Assembly: GCA_017745175.1 (NCBI GenBank)
Contig: JAGHZY010000014.1
Location: forward strand, 1-64,000
From: Sphingopyxis sp.
Lineage (GTDB): Bacteria; Pseudomonadota; Alphaproteobacteria; Sphingomonadales; Sphingomonadaceae
DNA: 64,000 nucleotides
Direction of reading: 5' to 3'
Both the position numbers and the translations under genes were made by a program. Positions within the stretch are counted from its first letter, which is position 1. Each line of letters opens with the position of its first letter. The notes under the pieces are model-generated. The model was given only the letters and a program-made list of their open reading frames with translations, made no database searches and was not told the origin of the DNA. Below are positions 9,041-17,368 of the stretch, piece by piece.

Positions 9041-9465
9041 TGGCGACCCTCGCGGTGATAGGGGTGACCGGCGACGATACTTGTCGCGCGCCACAATTGT
9101 TCGGCGAGCATGGCGCGCGCCATCAGATGCGGCCAGGTCGCGCGGCCAAAGGCGATGACCTTGTCGGCGCCCTCGCGCTCCCGGGGTGTGAAACCGTCGG
9201 CAGCGCCGAGGCAGAAACGCGCCTCGCGCACTCCGCCGTCACGCCATTTTTCGAGCAATTTTGCGAATTCGAGCGATGACATCTGGTCGCCGCCCTCGTC
9301 GAGCAGCACAGTGCGGCTGTTGTCGGCCGCGGCGGGCATCCGCCCGCCGGTGTCGGGAAGCTCCGAAATCTTCTGCGCCCAGGTCACGCGCTTCATATAG
9401 CGCTCGACCAGTTCGGCCTCGGGCCCGCGCCCGATGCGTCCGCGCGCGATGATGTGCAGCAACAT
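9037..9465 (-). CDS. rlmH: 23S rRNA pseudouridine-1915 N3-methyltransferase
   Basis: RlmH is a SPOUT methyltransferase that modifies m3-pseudouridine 1915 in helix 69 of 23S rRNA. 142 aa, beginning MLLHIIARGRIGRGPEAELV at ATG 9465. Family motifs are LLDEGGDQMSSLEFAKLL (about 70-87) and FCLGAADGFT (about 101-110, the SAM-binding knot), with the C-terminal QLWRATSIVAGHPYHR. A long perfect inverted repeat lies between it and rsfS upstream. Its stop overlaps the GTG start of envC. Confidence 0.95.
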   Translation of the reverse strand: MLLHIIARGRIGRGPEAELVERYMKRVTWAQKISELPDTGGRMPAAADNSRTVLLDEGGDQMSSLEFAKLLEKWRDGGVREARFCLGAADGFTPREREGADKVIAFGRATWPHLMARAMLAEQLWRATSIVAGHPYHREGRQ

Positions 9466-9485
9466 GACGCCTCGTTCGTTCTCGG

Positions 9486-9578
9486 CAGAAGCGGCACCAG
9501 CCCGCTCCCCCACCCGGCCTCCCAGTCCAGTTTACCCTGTGGGCGGCCGGGTGGGGGAGCGGGCTGGTGCCGCTTCTG
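9486..9578. repeat. 34-bp perfect inverted repeat between rsfS and rlmH
   Basis: The arms 9486-9519 and 9545-9578 are exact reverse complements over 34 bases and flank a 25-base spacer. On the transcribed minus strand this would fold into a long, very stable hairpin about 20 bases before the rlmH start codon. There is no T-run on either side, so it is not a standard terminator. It may be a mobile palindromic (REP/MITE-like) element or an RNA-processing site inside the operon. Confidence 0.9.
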
Positions 9579-9609
9579 TTCGGACGTTAGTCCGAACCGA
9601 ACAACCACG

Positions 9610-10005
9610 TCAATTTGCGGCAGCAACCGGCGGCGCGTCGCCGAACGACCACATGCGCTCGAGATTGTAGAAGCTGCGCACCTCGGGGCGGAACAGATGA
9701 ACGATGACGTCGCCCGCATCGAGCAGCACCCAATCGGCATTGGGAAGCCCTTCGACGCGAACGCTGCGGCCCGCTTCCTGCTTGATCCGCTGCGCCAGTT
9801 TCTCGGCGATCGCCGAGACATGGCGCGTCGAGCGGCCGCTCGCGATCACCATATGATCGGCGATGCTGCTCTTGCCGGCAAGCGGGATGGAGATGGTTTC
9901 CTGAGCCTGGTCCTCGTCCAGCTGGTGGAGGATCAGCGCGTGGAGCGCGTCCACGTGGTCGTTGGCGGATGCGGCAGTGCCGGCATCCTGGGTGGCGGAG
10001 ATCAA
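9610..10005 (-). CDS. rsfS: Ribosome silencing factor
   Basis: RsfS binds ribosomal protein L14 and blocks subunit joining when nutrients are short. The family core is visible: ALHALILHQLDEDQAQ, ISIPLAGKSSIADHMVIASG, RHVSAIAEKLAQRIKQEAG, VEGLPNADWVLLDAGDVIVH and LFRPEVRSFYNLERMW. I chose TTG at 10005, giving 131 aa: it overlaps the nadD stop as TTGA and is preceded by AAGGAAAGGA. A GTG further in (before DALHALIL) would give a shorter protein. nadD-rsfS-rlmH is a widely conserved order. Confidence 0.93.
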   Translation of the reverse strand: MISATQDAGTAASANDHVDALHALILHQLDEDQAQETISIPLAGKSSIADHMVIASGRSTRHVSAIAEKLAQRIKQEAGRSVRVEGLPNADWVLLDAGDVIVHLFRPEVRSFYNLERMWSFGDAPPVAAAN

Positions 10006-10655
10006 ATGCGTCCTTTCCTTGTCGAATCCGCAAGCCGCGAACGCGTGATCGGGTCGCGCAACGCGCGGCCGGAATAGCGTTCGAACCAGCGGGGGTTGGC
10101 CTGCCGTATTGCAGTTGCGGATCGCACATCGGGCGAAAATCGCAGGAACACGAGGGCAGGCGGTCTCCAGTCCGTCCAGTGAAGTTTCTGGTCCGCGGGC
10201 CGGACGAAGCGCCGAAGCCAACCCATCGCCTGTGCGGCATGGGCCCGGCCATTATAGCCCGGACGCGCGATAACCGCAATCGGCATCAATCGCGCGATCG
10301 CCCGCCAGTCGCGCCATTGGGGCAACTGGGCCAGATTGTCGGCGCCCATGATCCAGATGAAGCGCCGGTTCGGGTAACGCCGGACGAGCTTTTTGAGCGT
10401 GTCGATGGTGTAGCGCGTGCCGAGTTCGGCCTCGATCGCCGTCGCGCGGATCGGCGAGCGGCGCGCCAAGCGCTGCGCCGATCCGAGCCGCGCGGGGAGC
10501 GACGCCATCCCCGCCTTGGGCTTCAGCGGATTGCCTGGCGACACCAGCCACCACAATTCATCGAGCCCCAGCGCCTCGATCGCATTGAGGCTGATCGCGC
10601 GGTGCCCGCCATGCGCGGGATTGAAGCTGCCGCCGAGGAGACCGGTGGGGATCAT
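10002..10655 (-). CDS. nadD: Nicotinate-nucleotide adenylyltransferase
   Basis: Transfers AMP from ATP to nicotinate mononucleotide in NAD synthesis. 217 aa beginning [19 protein letters not shown], with the GGSFNPxHxGH nucleotide-binding motif of the family, IWIMGADNLAQLPQW in the centre, and PDVRSATAIRQ at the end (the equivalent of the ISSTxIR motif). ATG 10655 overlaps the stop of the upstream small gene (ATGA). Its own stop overlaps the TTG of rsfS. Confidence 0.95.
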   Translation of the reverse strand: MIPTGLLGGSFNPAHGGHRAISLNAIEALGLDELWWLVSPGNPLKPKAGMASLPARLGSAQRLARRSPIRATAIEAELGTRYTIDTLKKLVRRYPNRRFIWIMGADNLAQLPQWRDWRAIARLMPIAVIARPGYNGRAHAAQAMGWLRRFVRPADQKLHWTDWRPPALVFLRFSPDVRSATAIRQANPRWFERYSGRALRDPITRSRLADSTRKGRI

Positions 10656-10999
10656 TCGGGGAATGACTTCACCACCCTGATATGCCCGACGACGGCCCGG
10701 TTGAAATTCGGCAGGTCCTCTGCCGGGATCCAATATTCCTCATGCTCGCGGCCCCCGGCCTGTTCGACCTTGTAGTTCGCGAGATAGTCGGCGCTTACAT
10801 CAAATTCGGTGACGAACCCGGACCCCGACGCCCGAACATTCCAGTCGCGCGCGATCTTCACGGCATATTCGTACGTCGTGACGGGATAGAAAATGGGCTG
10901 CTCAGGCAAGCGCGGCGGGAATTCGCTCATGGCGCTTTTGGTGATGAGCGCCAGTTCGTTCGGCCCCACCGGCCGCCAGAGGCGGATTGTATCGGTCAA
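10652..10999 (-). CDS. Small protein of the 'ADP-ribosylation/crystallin J1' annotation group, function unknown
   Basis: 115 aa from a TTG start at 10999 that overlaps the proA stop as TTGA. The sequence [33 protein letters not shown] and [18 protein letters not shown] matches my memory of a small conserved protein that pipelines label ADP-ribosylation/crystallin J1. That label is not evidence of function. It is likely cytoplasmic, with no membrane segment. It is translationally coupled on both sides, to proA and nadD. An alternative upstream ATG at 11032 would overlap proA by more than 30 bases. Confidence 0.7.
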   Translation of the reverse strand: MTDTIRLWRPVGPNELALITKSAMSEFPPRLPEQPIFYPVTTYEYAVKIARDWNVRASGSGFVTEFDVSADYLANYKVEQAGGREHEEYWIPAEDLPNFNRAVVGHIRVVKSFPE

Positions 11000-12282
11000 G
11001 GCCGGACCTGCCCCGTCCCGCGCACCAGCCACTTATAGGTGGTGAGTCCTTCGAGCGCGACCGGGCCGCGTGCGTGGAGGCGGCCCGTCGCGATGCCGAT
11101 TTCGGCGCCGAGACCGAATTCGCCGCCGTCGGCGAACTGCGTCGAGGCGTTGTGCATCACGATCGCGCTGTCGACGCCCGTCAGGAAGCGTTCGGCGATC
11201 CCCGCATCTTCGGTCACGATCGCGTCGGTGTGCCTGCTCGAATGCGCGTCGATATGCGCAAGCGCGCCGGGAAGACCGTCGACCAGCGCGACCGAGACGA
11301 TCGCGTCGAGATATTCGGTGTCCCAGTCGCTCGCCGATGCGGGGTCGACATGCGGGCTCAACGCGGCGACGCCCTTGTCGCCGCGCACTTCGCAGCCCGC
11401 CTTGACCAGCGCGTCGATAATCGCGAGCGGCGCCGGATAGGCGCGGTCGATCAGGATCGTCTCGGTCGCACCGCAGACGCCGGTACGGCGCATCTTGGCG
11501 TTGACCGCGAGTTCGACCGCCTTTGCGGGGTCGGCGGCGCCGTCGATATAGAGGTGGTTGATGCCGTCGAGATGCGCGAGCACGGGCACGCGCGCCTCGT
11601 CCTGTACGCGCGCGACGAGGCCCTTGCCACCGCGCGGGATGATGATGTCGATCAGCCCCTGCGCGCGCAGCATCGCGCCGACCGCCGCGCGGTCCTGCGT
11701 CGGCACAAGCTGCACCGCGTCGGCAGGCAGACCCGCTTCGGCGAGCCCCGCCACGAATGCTGCATGGATCGCGCGGTTCGAATGCGCCGCTTCGCTGCCG
11801 CCGCGCAGGATCACGGCATTGCCGGACATGAAGCCCAGCGCGGCCGCATCGGCGGTCACATTGGGGCGGCTTTCATAGATGATGCCGACGACGCCCAGCG
11901 GCACGCGAACGCGGCTCAGCACCAGCCCGTTGGGCCGCGTCACGCGATCGATCTCGGCGCCCGACGGATCGGGGAGCGCGGCGACCGCATCGATCGCGTC
12001 GGCTATCCCGGCGAGCCGTCCTGCGTCGAGCCGCAGCCGGTCGAGCATCGCGCCCGACAGGCCGTTCTTTTGCCCGGCCGCCATATCCTCCGCGTTCGCG
12101 GCAAGGATCATGGCCGAACGGGCCCGGATTTGCGTTGCCGCCGCAACAAGCGCCGCCGCCTTGTCCGCCGACGGGGTGAGTGCGAGCCGTTTCGCGGCGG
12201 CGCGCGCGCGCGCGCCCATGCCGGCGATCAGCGCGGCGGCATCGCCGGGCAGCGGCGGGGCGGAGAGGGCTTCGGCGTTCAT
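10996..12282 (-). CDS. proA: Gamma-glutamyl phosphate reductase
   Basis: Second step of proline synthesis, reducing glutamyl-5-phosphate to the semialdehyde with NADPH. 428 aa, the usual length for this aldehyde-dehydrogenase-fold enzyme. Visible motifs are [48 protein letters not shown] and the catalytic-cysteine loop [16 protein letters not shown] 12282. No proB is directly upstream; the neighbour at 12361 runs the other way, so this gene heads the minus-strand operon that continues to nadD and beyond. Confidence 0.96.
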   Translation of the reverse strand: MNAEALSAPPLPGDAAALIAGMGARARAAAKRLALTPSADKAAALVAAATQIRARSAMILAANAEDMAAGQKNGLSGAMLDRLRLDAGRLAGIADAIDAVAALPDPSGAEIDRVTRPNGLVLSRVRVPLGVVGIIYESRPNVTADAAALGFMSGNAVILRGGSEAAHSNRAIHAAFVAGLAEAGLPADAVQLVPTQDRAAVGAMLRAQGLIDIIIPRGGKGLVARVQDEARVPVLAHLDGINHLYIDGAADPAKAVELAVNAKMRRTGVCGATETILIDRAYPAPLAIIDALVKAGCEVRGDKGVAALSPHVDPASASDWDTEYLDAIVSVALVDGLPGALAHIDAHSSRHTDAIVTEDAGIAERFLTGVDSAIVMHNASTQFADGGEFGLGAEIGIATGRLHARGPVALEGLTTYKWLVRGTGQVRP

Positions 12283-12360
12283 GGCGCCGCCCTATCATGC
12301 TTTGCGCGGGGCGCGAAAGTCCCGTTGCGCCATGCCACGCGCGTCTTTAGGCAGGGCACC

Positions 12361-13497
12361 ATGACAGGGGATATCGAGGGCATCGGAGCGGCGGTGACGG
12401 CAGGCTTGACGGCGCGTGCGGTCGAGCCGCGCCATGGGGGCGCCGGCGCGGCGCGTGGCGGTGGGCGCTGCCTGAACTGCGGTACCGGGCTCGCCGGTTC
12501 ACACTGCCATCATTGCGGGCAGCGTGCCGATGTGCACCGCAGTTTCGGTGCGATCGGGCACGATCTCGTTCATGCGATCTTCCATTTCGAGGGCAAGATC
12601 TGGAATACGCTGCCGCTGCTGACGTGGCGGCCGGGCGACCTGACGCGCCGCTATATTCACGGCGAGCGCGCGCGTTTCGTCTCGCCGCTCGCGCTGTTCC
12701 TGTTCGCGGTATTCCTGACCTATGCGGTGCTCGCGATGGTCGGCAGCGGCGGGGGGTTTGGCGAGGGGCTGAACAAGGCGGCGGCCGAGCAGACGCGCAC
12801 GACGGCGATCAAGGACAGCATGCAGGCGGAGGTCGACCGGATCGACGACGAACTGGCAAAGAAGGGCTTGTCCCCGACCGACCGGCGCGAGCTCGAGACC
12901 GAGCGCGATGTGCTCCAGAAGAGCGCCGACTATCTCGGCGTCGCGCGCAGCCGCAGCAAGGGCGAGCGCGCCGCCGATCGCGCCGCGGGACCGCCGGTGC
13001 TCGACGATCCGGTGAAGCAGGTGACGACGAGCGCCGACTTCATCTCGCAGAACAAGATCGACACGGGTGTGCCCTTCATCGACCATGGGTTGAAAAAGGC
13101 GTTCGCGAACCCGCAGCTCGTCCTCTATAAATTGCAGGCGAATGCCTATAAATTCGCATGGGCGCTGATCCCGCTGTCGCTGCCGTTCATGTGGCTGCTC
13201 TTTCCGTTCAGCCGCCGTTTCCACACCTACGATCATTTCGTCTTCGTCACTTATTCGATTTCGTTCATGCTGCTGCTGTTCATCGTGGTGCGGCTCCTGA
13301 ATCTCACAATCTTCGGCGACCTCGCGACCTTCTTCGCGATGCTTTTTGTCCCGTTCCATATGTACCGGCAGTTGCGCGGCGCCTATCGCTCGTCGCGTTT
13401 CGCGGCGCTCGTGCGCGCGGCGCTGCTCCTATTTTTCAGCCTGTTCGCGGTGATCTGGTTCATGCTGCTGCTACTCGCGCTCGGAATCAGCGGATAG
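12361..13497 (+). CDS. DUF3667 membrane protein with N-terminal zinc-ribbon
   Basis: 378 aa from ATG 12361. Near the N-terminus CLNCGTGLAGSHCHHCGQ forms a CxxC...CxxC zinc ribbon (about 38-55), followed by HAIFHFEGKIWNTLPLL and the LTWRPGDLTRRYIHGERARF block typical of DUF3667. A hydrophobic segment follows (about 104-126), then a charged, probably coiled-coil periplasmic or cytoplasmic stretch (about 140-230), and three to four hydrophobic segments at the C-terminus (about 265-378). Its biochemical role is not known. Transcribed alone, divergent from proA across a 78-bp gap. Confidence 0.85.
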   Translation: MTGDIEGIGAAVTAGLTARAVEPRHGGAGAARGGGRCLNCGTGLAGSHCHHCGQRADVHRSFGAIGHDLVHAIFHFEGKIWNTLPLLTWRPGDLTRRYIHGERARFVSPLALFLFAVFLTYAVLAMVGSGGGFGEGLNKAAAEQTRTTAIKDSMQAEVDRIDDELAKKGLSPTDRRELETERDVLQKSADYLGVARSRSKGERAADRAAGPPVLDDPVKQVTTSADFISQNKIDTGVPFIDHGLKKAFANPQLVLYKLQANAYKFAWALIPLSLPFMWLLFPFSRRFHTYDHFVFVTYSISFMLLLFIVVRLLNLTIFGDLATFFAMLFVPFHMYRQLRGAYRSSRFAALVRAALLLFFSLFAVIWFMLLLLALGISG

Positions 13498-13564
13498 GGC
13501 AGGGGCGGCGCGCGAAGCTGTAACAAAGACCGGCCACAGACCCGGCAACGCAGGAGAATATGCG

Positions 13565-15196
13565 ATGCATCAGTCGTGGAACGAAATCGATCGCCGCTTG
13601 CTGATCAAGCTCGGCACGGCCGGGCTCGCCGCGCTGTCGCTGCCCGGCGCCGCGGCGGCGGCGATGGCGCAGGGCTTTACGCACGGCGTCGCGAGTGGCG
13701 AGCCGGGAGCGAATTCGGTGCTGCTCTGGACGCGCTACGCCGCGGCGAGCGATGCGACGTTGACCGTCGAGCTCTCCGGAAGCGCCGATTTCGCGCGCGT
13801 CGTCGCGGGGGGCAGCGTCACCGCGAAGGGCGATCGCGATCACACCGCGAAAATCACCGTCGACGGGCTCGATCCCGGCCGCTGGTATTTCTACCGCTTC
13901 GTCGCGCCCGACGGGACAAGGTCGATCACCGGCCGCACGCGGACCTTGCCCGCCGGGCCGACGAGCGCCTTCACCCTCGCGCTCTTTTCCTGCGCGAACC
14001 TGCCGTTCGGCTGGTTCAATGCCTATGCCCATGCGGCGGCGCGGAACGATATCGACCTCGTCGCGCATGTGGGCGACTATCTCTACGAATATAAGGTCGG
14101 CGACTATCCGTCGCTCAAGCAGGCCTTGCCCGGCCGCGATATCCAGCCAACGCACGAGATGGTCAGCCTCGCCGACTATCGGCTGCGTTACGCCTCCTAT
14201 CGCGCCGATCCGGACCTCCAGCGCCTCCACGCGCTGTTCCCGATGATCGCGCAGTGGGACGATCATGAGTTCGCCAACGATGTATGGAAGGGCGGCGCCG
14301 AAAATCATAACGAAGGCGAGGGCGAATGGACCGCGCGCGCGGTCGCGGCCGAGCGCGCCTATCAGGAATGGATGCCCGTCGCCGACACGCGCTGGCGCGG
14401 CTATCAGGTCGGCGACCTCGCGACGATCTTCCTTCCCGAAACGCGCGTCACCGCGCGCGACCGCCAGTTCGAGGTTGACGAGATCATCGCGGGCGAAGGC
14501 GATCCCGCGGCGAAGCTCAGGCGGTTCGCCGAAGGGGCGTATCGCGATCCCGCGCGCCAGATGATGGGGGCGGAACAGGAGAAATGGCTGTTCGACGGCT
14601 TCGCCAGATCGACGAAAGCGGGGACGCGCTGGCAGGTGTGCGCGCAACAGGTGGTGATGGGCAGCCTGTTCACCCCGCCCGAGACGAAGGACTGGTTCGG
14701 TGGCGATCAGCCCGACTATGTCCGCCGCCGGGTCGAGACGGGGCAACTCGCCGCGCAGGCGGGGCTGCCGTTCAACCTCGACGCGTGGGACGGCTATCCC
14801 GCGGCGCGCTCGCGCCTGCTCGCCGCGGCGCAGCGTGCCGGCGCCGACCTCGTCACGCTGACCGGCGACACGCACAATGCCTGGGCGTTCGACCTTGCCG
14901 AAGACGGCCGGCCCGCGGGGATCGAGATCGCGGGGCAGAGCGTCACCTCGCCCGGCTATGAAAGCTATACCAAGGGTATTTCGGACGCGGCGCGCGTGTC
15001 GGCGCTGCGGCGCTCGTCGCCCGAACTCAAATGGGCGAATACCGAGGACCGCGGTTATGTGACGGTGCAGCTGGCGCGTGAGCGCGTGACCGCGAACTGG
15101 CACAGCGTCGAGACGATCCGTGCCCACAACCCCACCCTCAAGTCGACGCACAGTATGACCGCGCTGCGCGGCAAGCGGAGATTTGAACCGGCTTGA
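13565..15196 (+). CDS. phoD: PhoD-type alkaline phosphatase/phosphodiesterase, Tat-exported
   Basis: 543 aa. The N-terminus has a twin-arginine-like signal (DRRLLIKLGTAGLAALSLPG) and a cut near AAMAQG. An N-terminal Ig-like phosphatase domain (about 38-130, FTHGVASGEPGANSVLLWTR) leads into the metallophosphatase domain with FSCANLPFGWFNAYAHAA, LVAHVGDYLYEY, MIAQWDDHEFANDVW and LVTLTGDTHNAWAF as metal-ligand motifs. It should release phosphate from esters in the periplasm with Ca/Fe-type metals. ATG 13565 is preceded by AGGAG. Its TGA lies inside the -35 box of the arsR promoter. No Pho box was found upstream. Confidence 0.9.
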   Translation: MHQSWNEIDRRLLIKLGTAGLAALSLPGAAAAAMAQGFTHGVASGEPGANSVLLWTRYAAASDATLTVELSGSADFARVVAGGSVTAKGDRDHTAKITVDGLDPGRWYFYRFVAPDGTRSITGRTRTLPAGPTSAFTLALFSCANLPFGWFNAYAHAAARNDIDLVAHVGDYLYEYKVGDYPSLKQALPGRDIQPTHEMVSLADYRLRYASYRADPDLQRLHALFPMIAQWDDHEFANDVWKGGAENHNEGEGEWTARAVAAERAYQEWMPVADTRWRGYQVGDLATIFLPETRVTARDRQFEVDEIIAGEGDPAAKLRRFAEGAYRDPARQMMGAEQEKWLFDGFARSTKAGTRWQVCAQQVVMGSLFTPPETKDWFGGDQPDYVRRRVETGQLAAQAGLPFNLDAWDGYPAARSRLLAAAQRAGADLVTLTGDTHNAWAFDLAEDGRPAGIEIAGQSVTSPGYESYTKGISDAARVSALRRSSPELKWANTEDRGYVTVQLARERVTANWHSVETIRAHNPTLKSTHSMTALRGKRRFEPA

Positions 15197-15246
15197 CATA
15201 TTCATAACTGGATGGTTATGAGAAATCCATAACTGAGGAGTTATGG
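15193..15246 (+). promoter_or_regulatory. arsR promoter with two palindromic operators
   Basis: TTGACA at 15193-15198 and TATGAG at 15217-15222 (18-bp spacer) form a good promoter. Two palindromes share the half-site CATAAC: CATAACTGGATGGTTATG at 15203-15220 lies between and over the -35/-10 elements, and CATAACTGAGGAGTTATG at 15228-15245 (8-bp arms including the flanking C/G) contains the AGGAG ribosome site of arsR. The layout is that of an autorepressed ArsR gene in which repressor blocks the polymerase. Confidence 0.8.
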
Positions 15247-15251
15247 ATTAA

Positions 15252-15575
15252 ATGGAGTCGTCAACCGACCTTCTGTTCAAGGCGCTCGCCGACCCGACCC
15301 GGCGGGCGCTTTTCGAGCGGCTGTGCCTCGACGGCGAGGCGACGGTCGGGGCGCTCACCGCAGGTGCGGGTATTTCGCAACCTGCGGTGTCGAAGCATCT
15401 CGGCGTGCTGAAGCAGGCGGGGCTGGTGCTCGACCGGCACGAAGGCCGGCAGACGCATTACAGCGCGCAGCAACGCGCGCTCGCGCCGCTCGTCGACTGG
15501 ACGGGGCGCATGAACCGCTTCTGGGAAGCGCGGTTCGACGATCTCGAAGATTTGCTCAAAAGGATGGACCAATGA
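15252..15575 (+). CDS. ArsR-family winged-helix repressor
   Basis: 107 aa, a small dimeric repressor. The winged helix runs from LFKALADPTRRALFERLCL through VGALTAGAGISQPAVSKHL (recognition helix) to AGLVLDRHEGRQTHYSA (wing). The ELCVCDL metal site of arsenic-type ArsR is absent and only one cysteine is present, so it is probably of the group that is encoded with SRPBCC proteins and does not sense metal. It is translationally coupled (ATGA) to the SRPBCC gene and very likely binds the two palindromes upstream. Confidence 0.9.
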   Translation: MESSTDLLFKALADPTRRALFERLCLDGEATVGALTAGAGISQPAVSKHLGVLKQAGLVLDRHEGRQTHYSAQQRALAPLVDWTGRMNRFWEARFDDLEDLLKRMDQ

Positions 15576-15994
15576 CCGATACCGACGTGCGTAGCGTGAC
15601 CGTGGAGCGCGAGATTCCGCACCCGCCCGAAAAGATCTGGCGTGCGCTGACGACGCAGCATCTGATCGGGGAATGGCTGATGAAGAATGACTTCGGTCTC
15701 GATCTCGGCCACCGCTTCCAGCTGCGCGGCGATTGGGGCCATGTCGATTGCGAGATTCTCGATGTCGAGCCCGGGCGGAGCCTTTCCTATACGTGGAATT
15801 ACGCGCACGACGACCCTGCCTACCGGCTCGACAGCACGGTCACCTTCACGCTCGAGCCCACCGCAGCCGGCACGCTGCTGCGCATGGAACAGGTCGGCTT
15901 CCGCCCCGACCAGAAGCAGGCGTTCGGCGGCGCCAAGGGCGGCTGGAAGATCCACCTCGAAAATCTCGAGAAGGTCGTTGCGGGTCTCGACTGA
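15572..15994 (+). CDS. SRPBCC (AHSA1-like) domain protein
   Basis: 140 aa START/Bet v1-fold protein. Typical pieces are VEREIPHPPEKIWRALTT at the N-terminus, GEWLMKNDFGLDLGHRFQ, VDCEILDVEPGRSLSYTW and the C-terminal GGAKGGWKIHLENLEKVV helix. The fold makes a hydrophobic pocket; the ligand is unknown. ArsR-AHSA1 gene pairs are common in bacteria, and the four-base overlap with the repressor gene says the two are made together. It may serve as ligand carrier or stress protein under the control of its partner. Confidence 0.88.
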   Translation: MTDTDVRSVTVEREIPHPPEKIWRALTTQHLIGEWLMKNDFGLDLGHRFQLRGDWGHVDCEILDVEPGRSLSYTWNYAHDDPAYRLDSTVTFTLEPTAAGTLLRMEQVGFRPDQKQAFGGAKGGWKIHLENLEKVVAGLD

Positions 15995-16015
15995 CCTTCA
16001 GACAGGGAGAAGAAT

Positions 16016-16231
16016 ATGAACTGGAGCGTTTGGATCCGGCAATTTCACCGCTGGGTATCGATCCTCTTTTCGGCGATCGTGCTCGCCATTTTCGTGATGC
16101 TCGGCGCGGGGCAGGAGCCCGCCCAGTGGGTCTATTATCTGCCGCTGCCGCCGCTGTTCCTGCTGATATTCTCGGGCCTCTACATGTTCTTCCGGCCCTA
16201 TTTCAGGAAGCGCGGCGGCGCGGCGGGCTGA
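16016..16231 (+). CDS. Small two-span membrane protein
   Basis: 71 aa with an amphipathic start (MNWSVWIRQFHRWVS) and two hydrophobic segments (about 13-31 and 38-58) and a basic tail. PepSY-like transmembrane helices often begin with similar WxRxFHRW sequences, but the rest of such a protein is missing and I assign no function. It follows the ArsR/SRPBCC pair by 21 bp with GGGAGAAG upstream, so it is probably the third gene of that unit. Confidence 0.7.
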   Translation: MNWSVWIRQFHRWVSILFSAIVLAIFVMLGAGQEPAQWVYYLPLPPLFLLIFSGLYMFFRPYFRKRGGAAG

Positions 16232-16235
16232 GCCC

Positions 16236-17159
16236 TCAGCTATAGGGCGGCGTGTCCTCGAACTCGGCGAACCACGGATAGTCGTTCGCGACGCTGACGG
16301 TGAAGTTCGCGGGGCGCTTTTCGAGGAAGCTCGACACGCCCTCGGCGGCATCGGCGCTGCGCCCGCGTGCGAAGATTGCGCGGCTGTCCCAGCGATGTGC
16401 GCTCATCGGGTGCGGCGCGCCGAGCATCCGCCAGAGCATGTGGCGGGTGAGCGCGACCGATACCGGCGCGCTATGCTCGGTGAGTTCGCGCGCCTTGGCG
16501 ATCGCGGCGTCGATGAGGTCGCCGGGGGCGTGGACCGACTGGACGAGACCCTTTTCATGCGCCTCGGCGGCGTCGATCAGCCGTCCCGAATAGCACCAGT
16601 CGACCGCATTCTGGATACCGACGAGGCGCGGCAGGAACCAGCTCGACGCCGCTTCGGGCACGATGCCGCGGCGCGCGAAGACGAAGCCGTAGCGCGCGGT
16701 ATCGCTCGCGAGCCGTGCATCCATCGACAGCGTCATCGTCGCGCCGATGCCGACCGCCGCGCCGTTGATAGCGCCGAGCACGGGCTTCTTGCAGTCGAAG
16801 ATGCGCATCGAGACGCGCCCGCCCGAATCGCGGATCAGCGGATGCGACCAGTCGATCGTGCCATCCGCGGCGACGGGGCTCGCCGACATGCCGTCGGGCA
16901 GGGTCGCCTGCTTGTCGGTGCGCTTGTCATAATCGAAGGTCGCGGCGCCCTGGCCGAGATCTGCGCCGGCGCAATAGGCGCGGTCGCCCGCTCCGGTGAA
17001 GATCACCGCGCGCACGCCATCGTCGGCATCGCATTCGTCAAGCGCGGCGACGATTTCGAGCATCATTTCGGTGGTGAAGGCGTTCATCCGGTCGGGCCGG
17101 TGCAGCGTCAGCAGCGCGATGCCCTCGTGGCGGTCGAGGCGAATCTGGTCGAAGCTCAT
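16236..17159 (-). CDS. Enoyl-CoA hydratase/isomerase (crotonase) family
   Basis: 307 aa. Crotonase fold: IALLTLHRPDRMNAFTTEM near the N-terminus, AVIFTGAGDRAYCAGADLGQ (oxyanion-hole loop), KPVLGAINGAAVGIGATMTL (second oxyanion/CoA contact), FVFARRGIVPEAASSWFLPR (active-site Glu position) and AHEKGLVQSVH. It probably hydrates or isomerises an acyl-CoA in fatty-acid or aromatic breakdown; the exact substrate cannot be told. ATG 17159 has AAGGAGAG upstream and is preferred over an ATG 12 codons earlier. Convergent, four bases from the preceding gene. Confidence 0.88.
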   Translation of the reverse strand: MSFDQIRLDRHEGIALLTLHRPDRMNAFTTEMMLEIVAALDECDADDGVRAVIFTGAGDRAYCAGADLGQGAATFDYDKRTDKQATLPDGMSASPVAADGTIDWSHPLIRDSGGRVSMRIFDCKKPVLGAINGAAVGIGATMTLSMDARLASDTARYGFVFARRGIVPEAASSWFLPRLVGIQNAVDWCYSGRLIDAAEAHEKGLVQSVHAPGDLIDAAIAKARELTEHSAPVSVALTRHMLWRMLGAPHPMSAHRWDSRAIFARGRSADAAEGVSSFLEKRPANFTVSVANDYPWFAEFEDTPPYS

Positions 17160-17368
17160 CCATCTCTCTCCTTGGTTTCCGGCGCAGCGTTGCAAGCGAT
17201 GGCGCCGAGCGCAAGCACTTTACGTAAACGTAAGGGAAGGGGTGTCATGCCGGGGATGACGTGCGCAACCTTTGTCGCTATAGGCCGCCCGACTGCCCCG
17301 GTGCTGCGCTCGCTCATGAGTCGCCTTGCCGGGGCCAATCATTTGGTTCCGACAGAAAGTTGACCGCC

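Noticed and set aside
10987-12360. A long N-terminal extension in frame with the DUF3667 gene
   Set aside because: It is the complement of proA; the zinc-ribbon protein starts at ATG 12361 outside proA.
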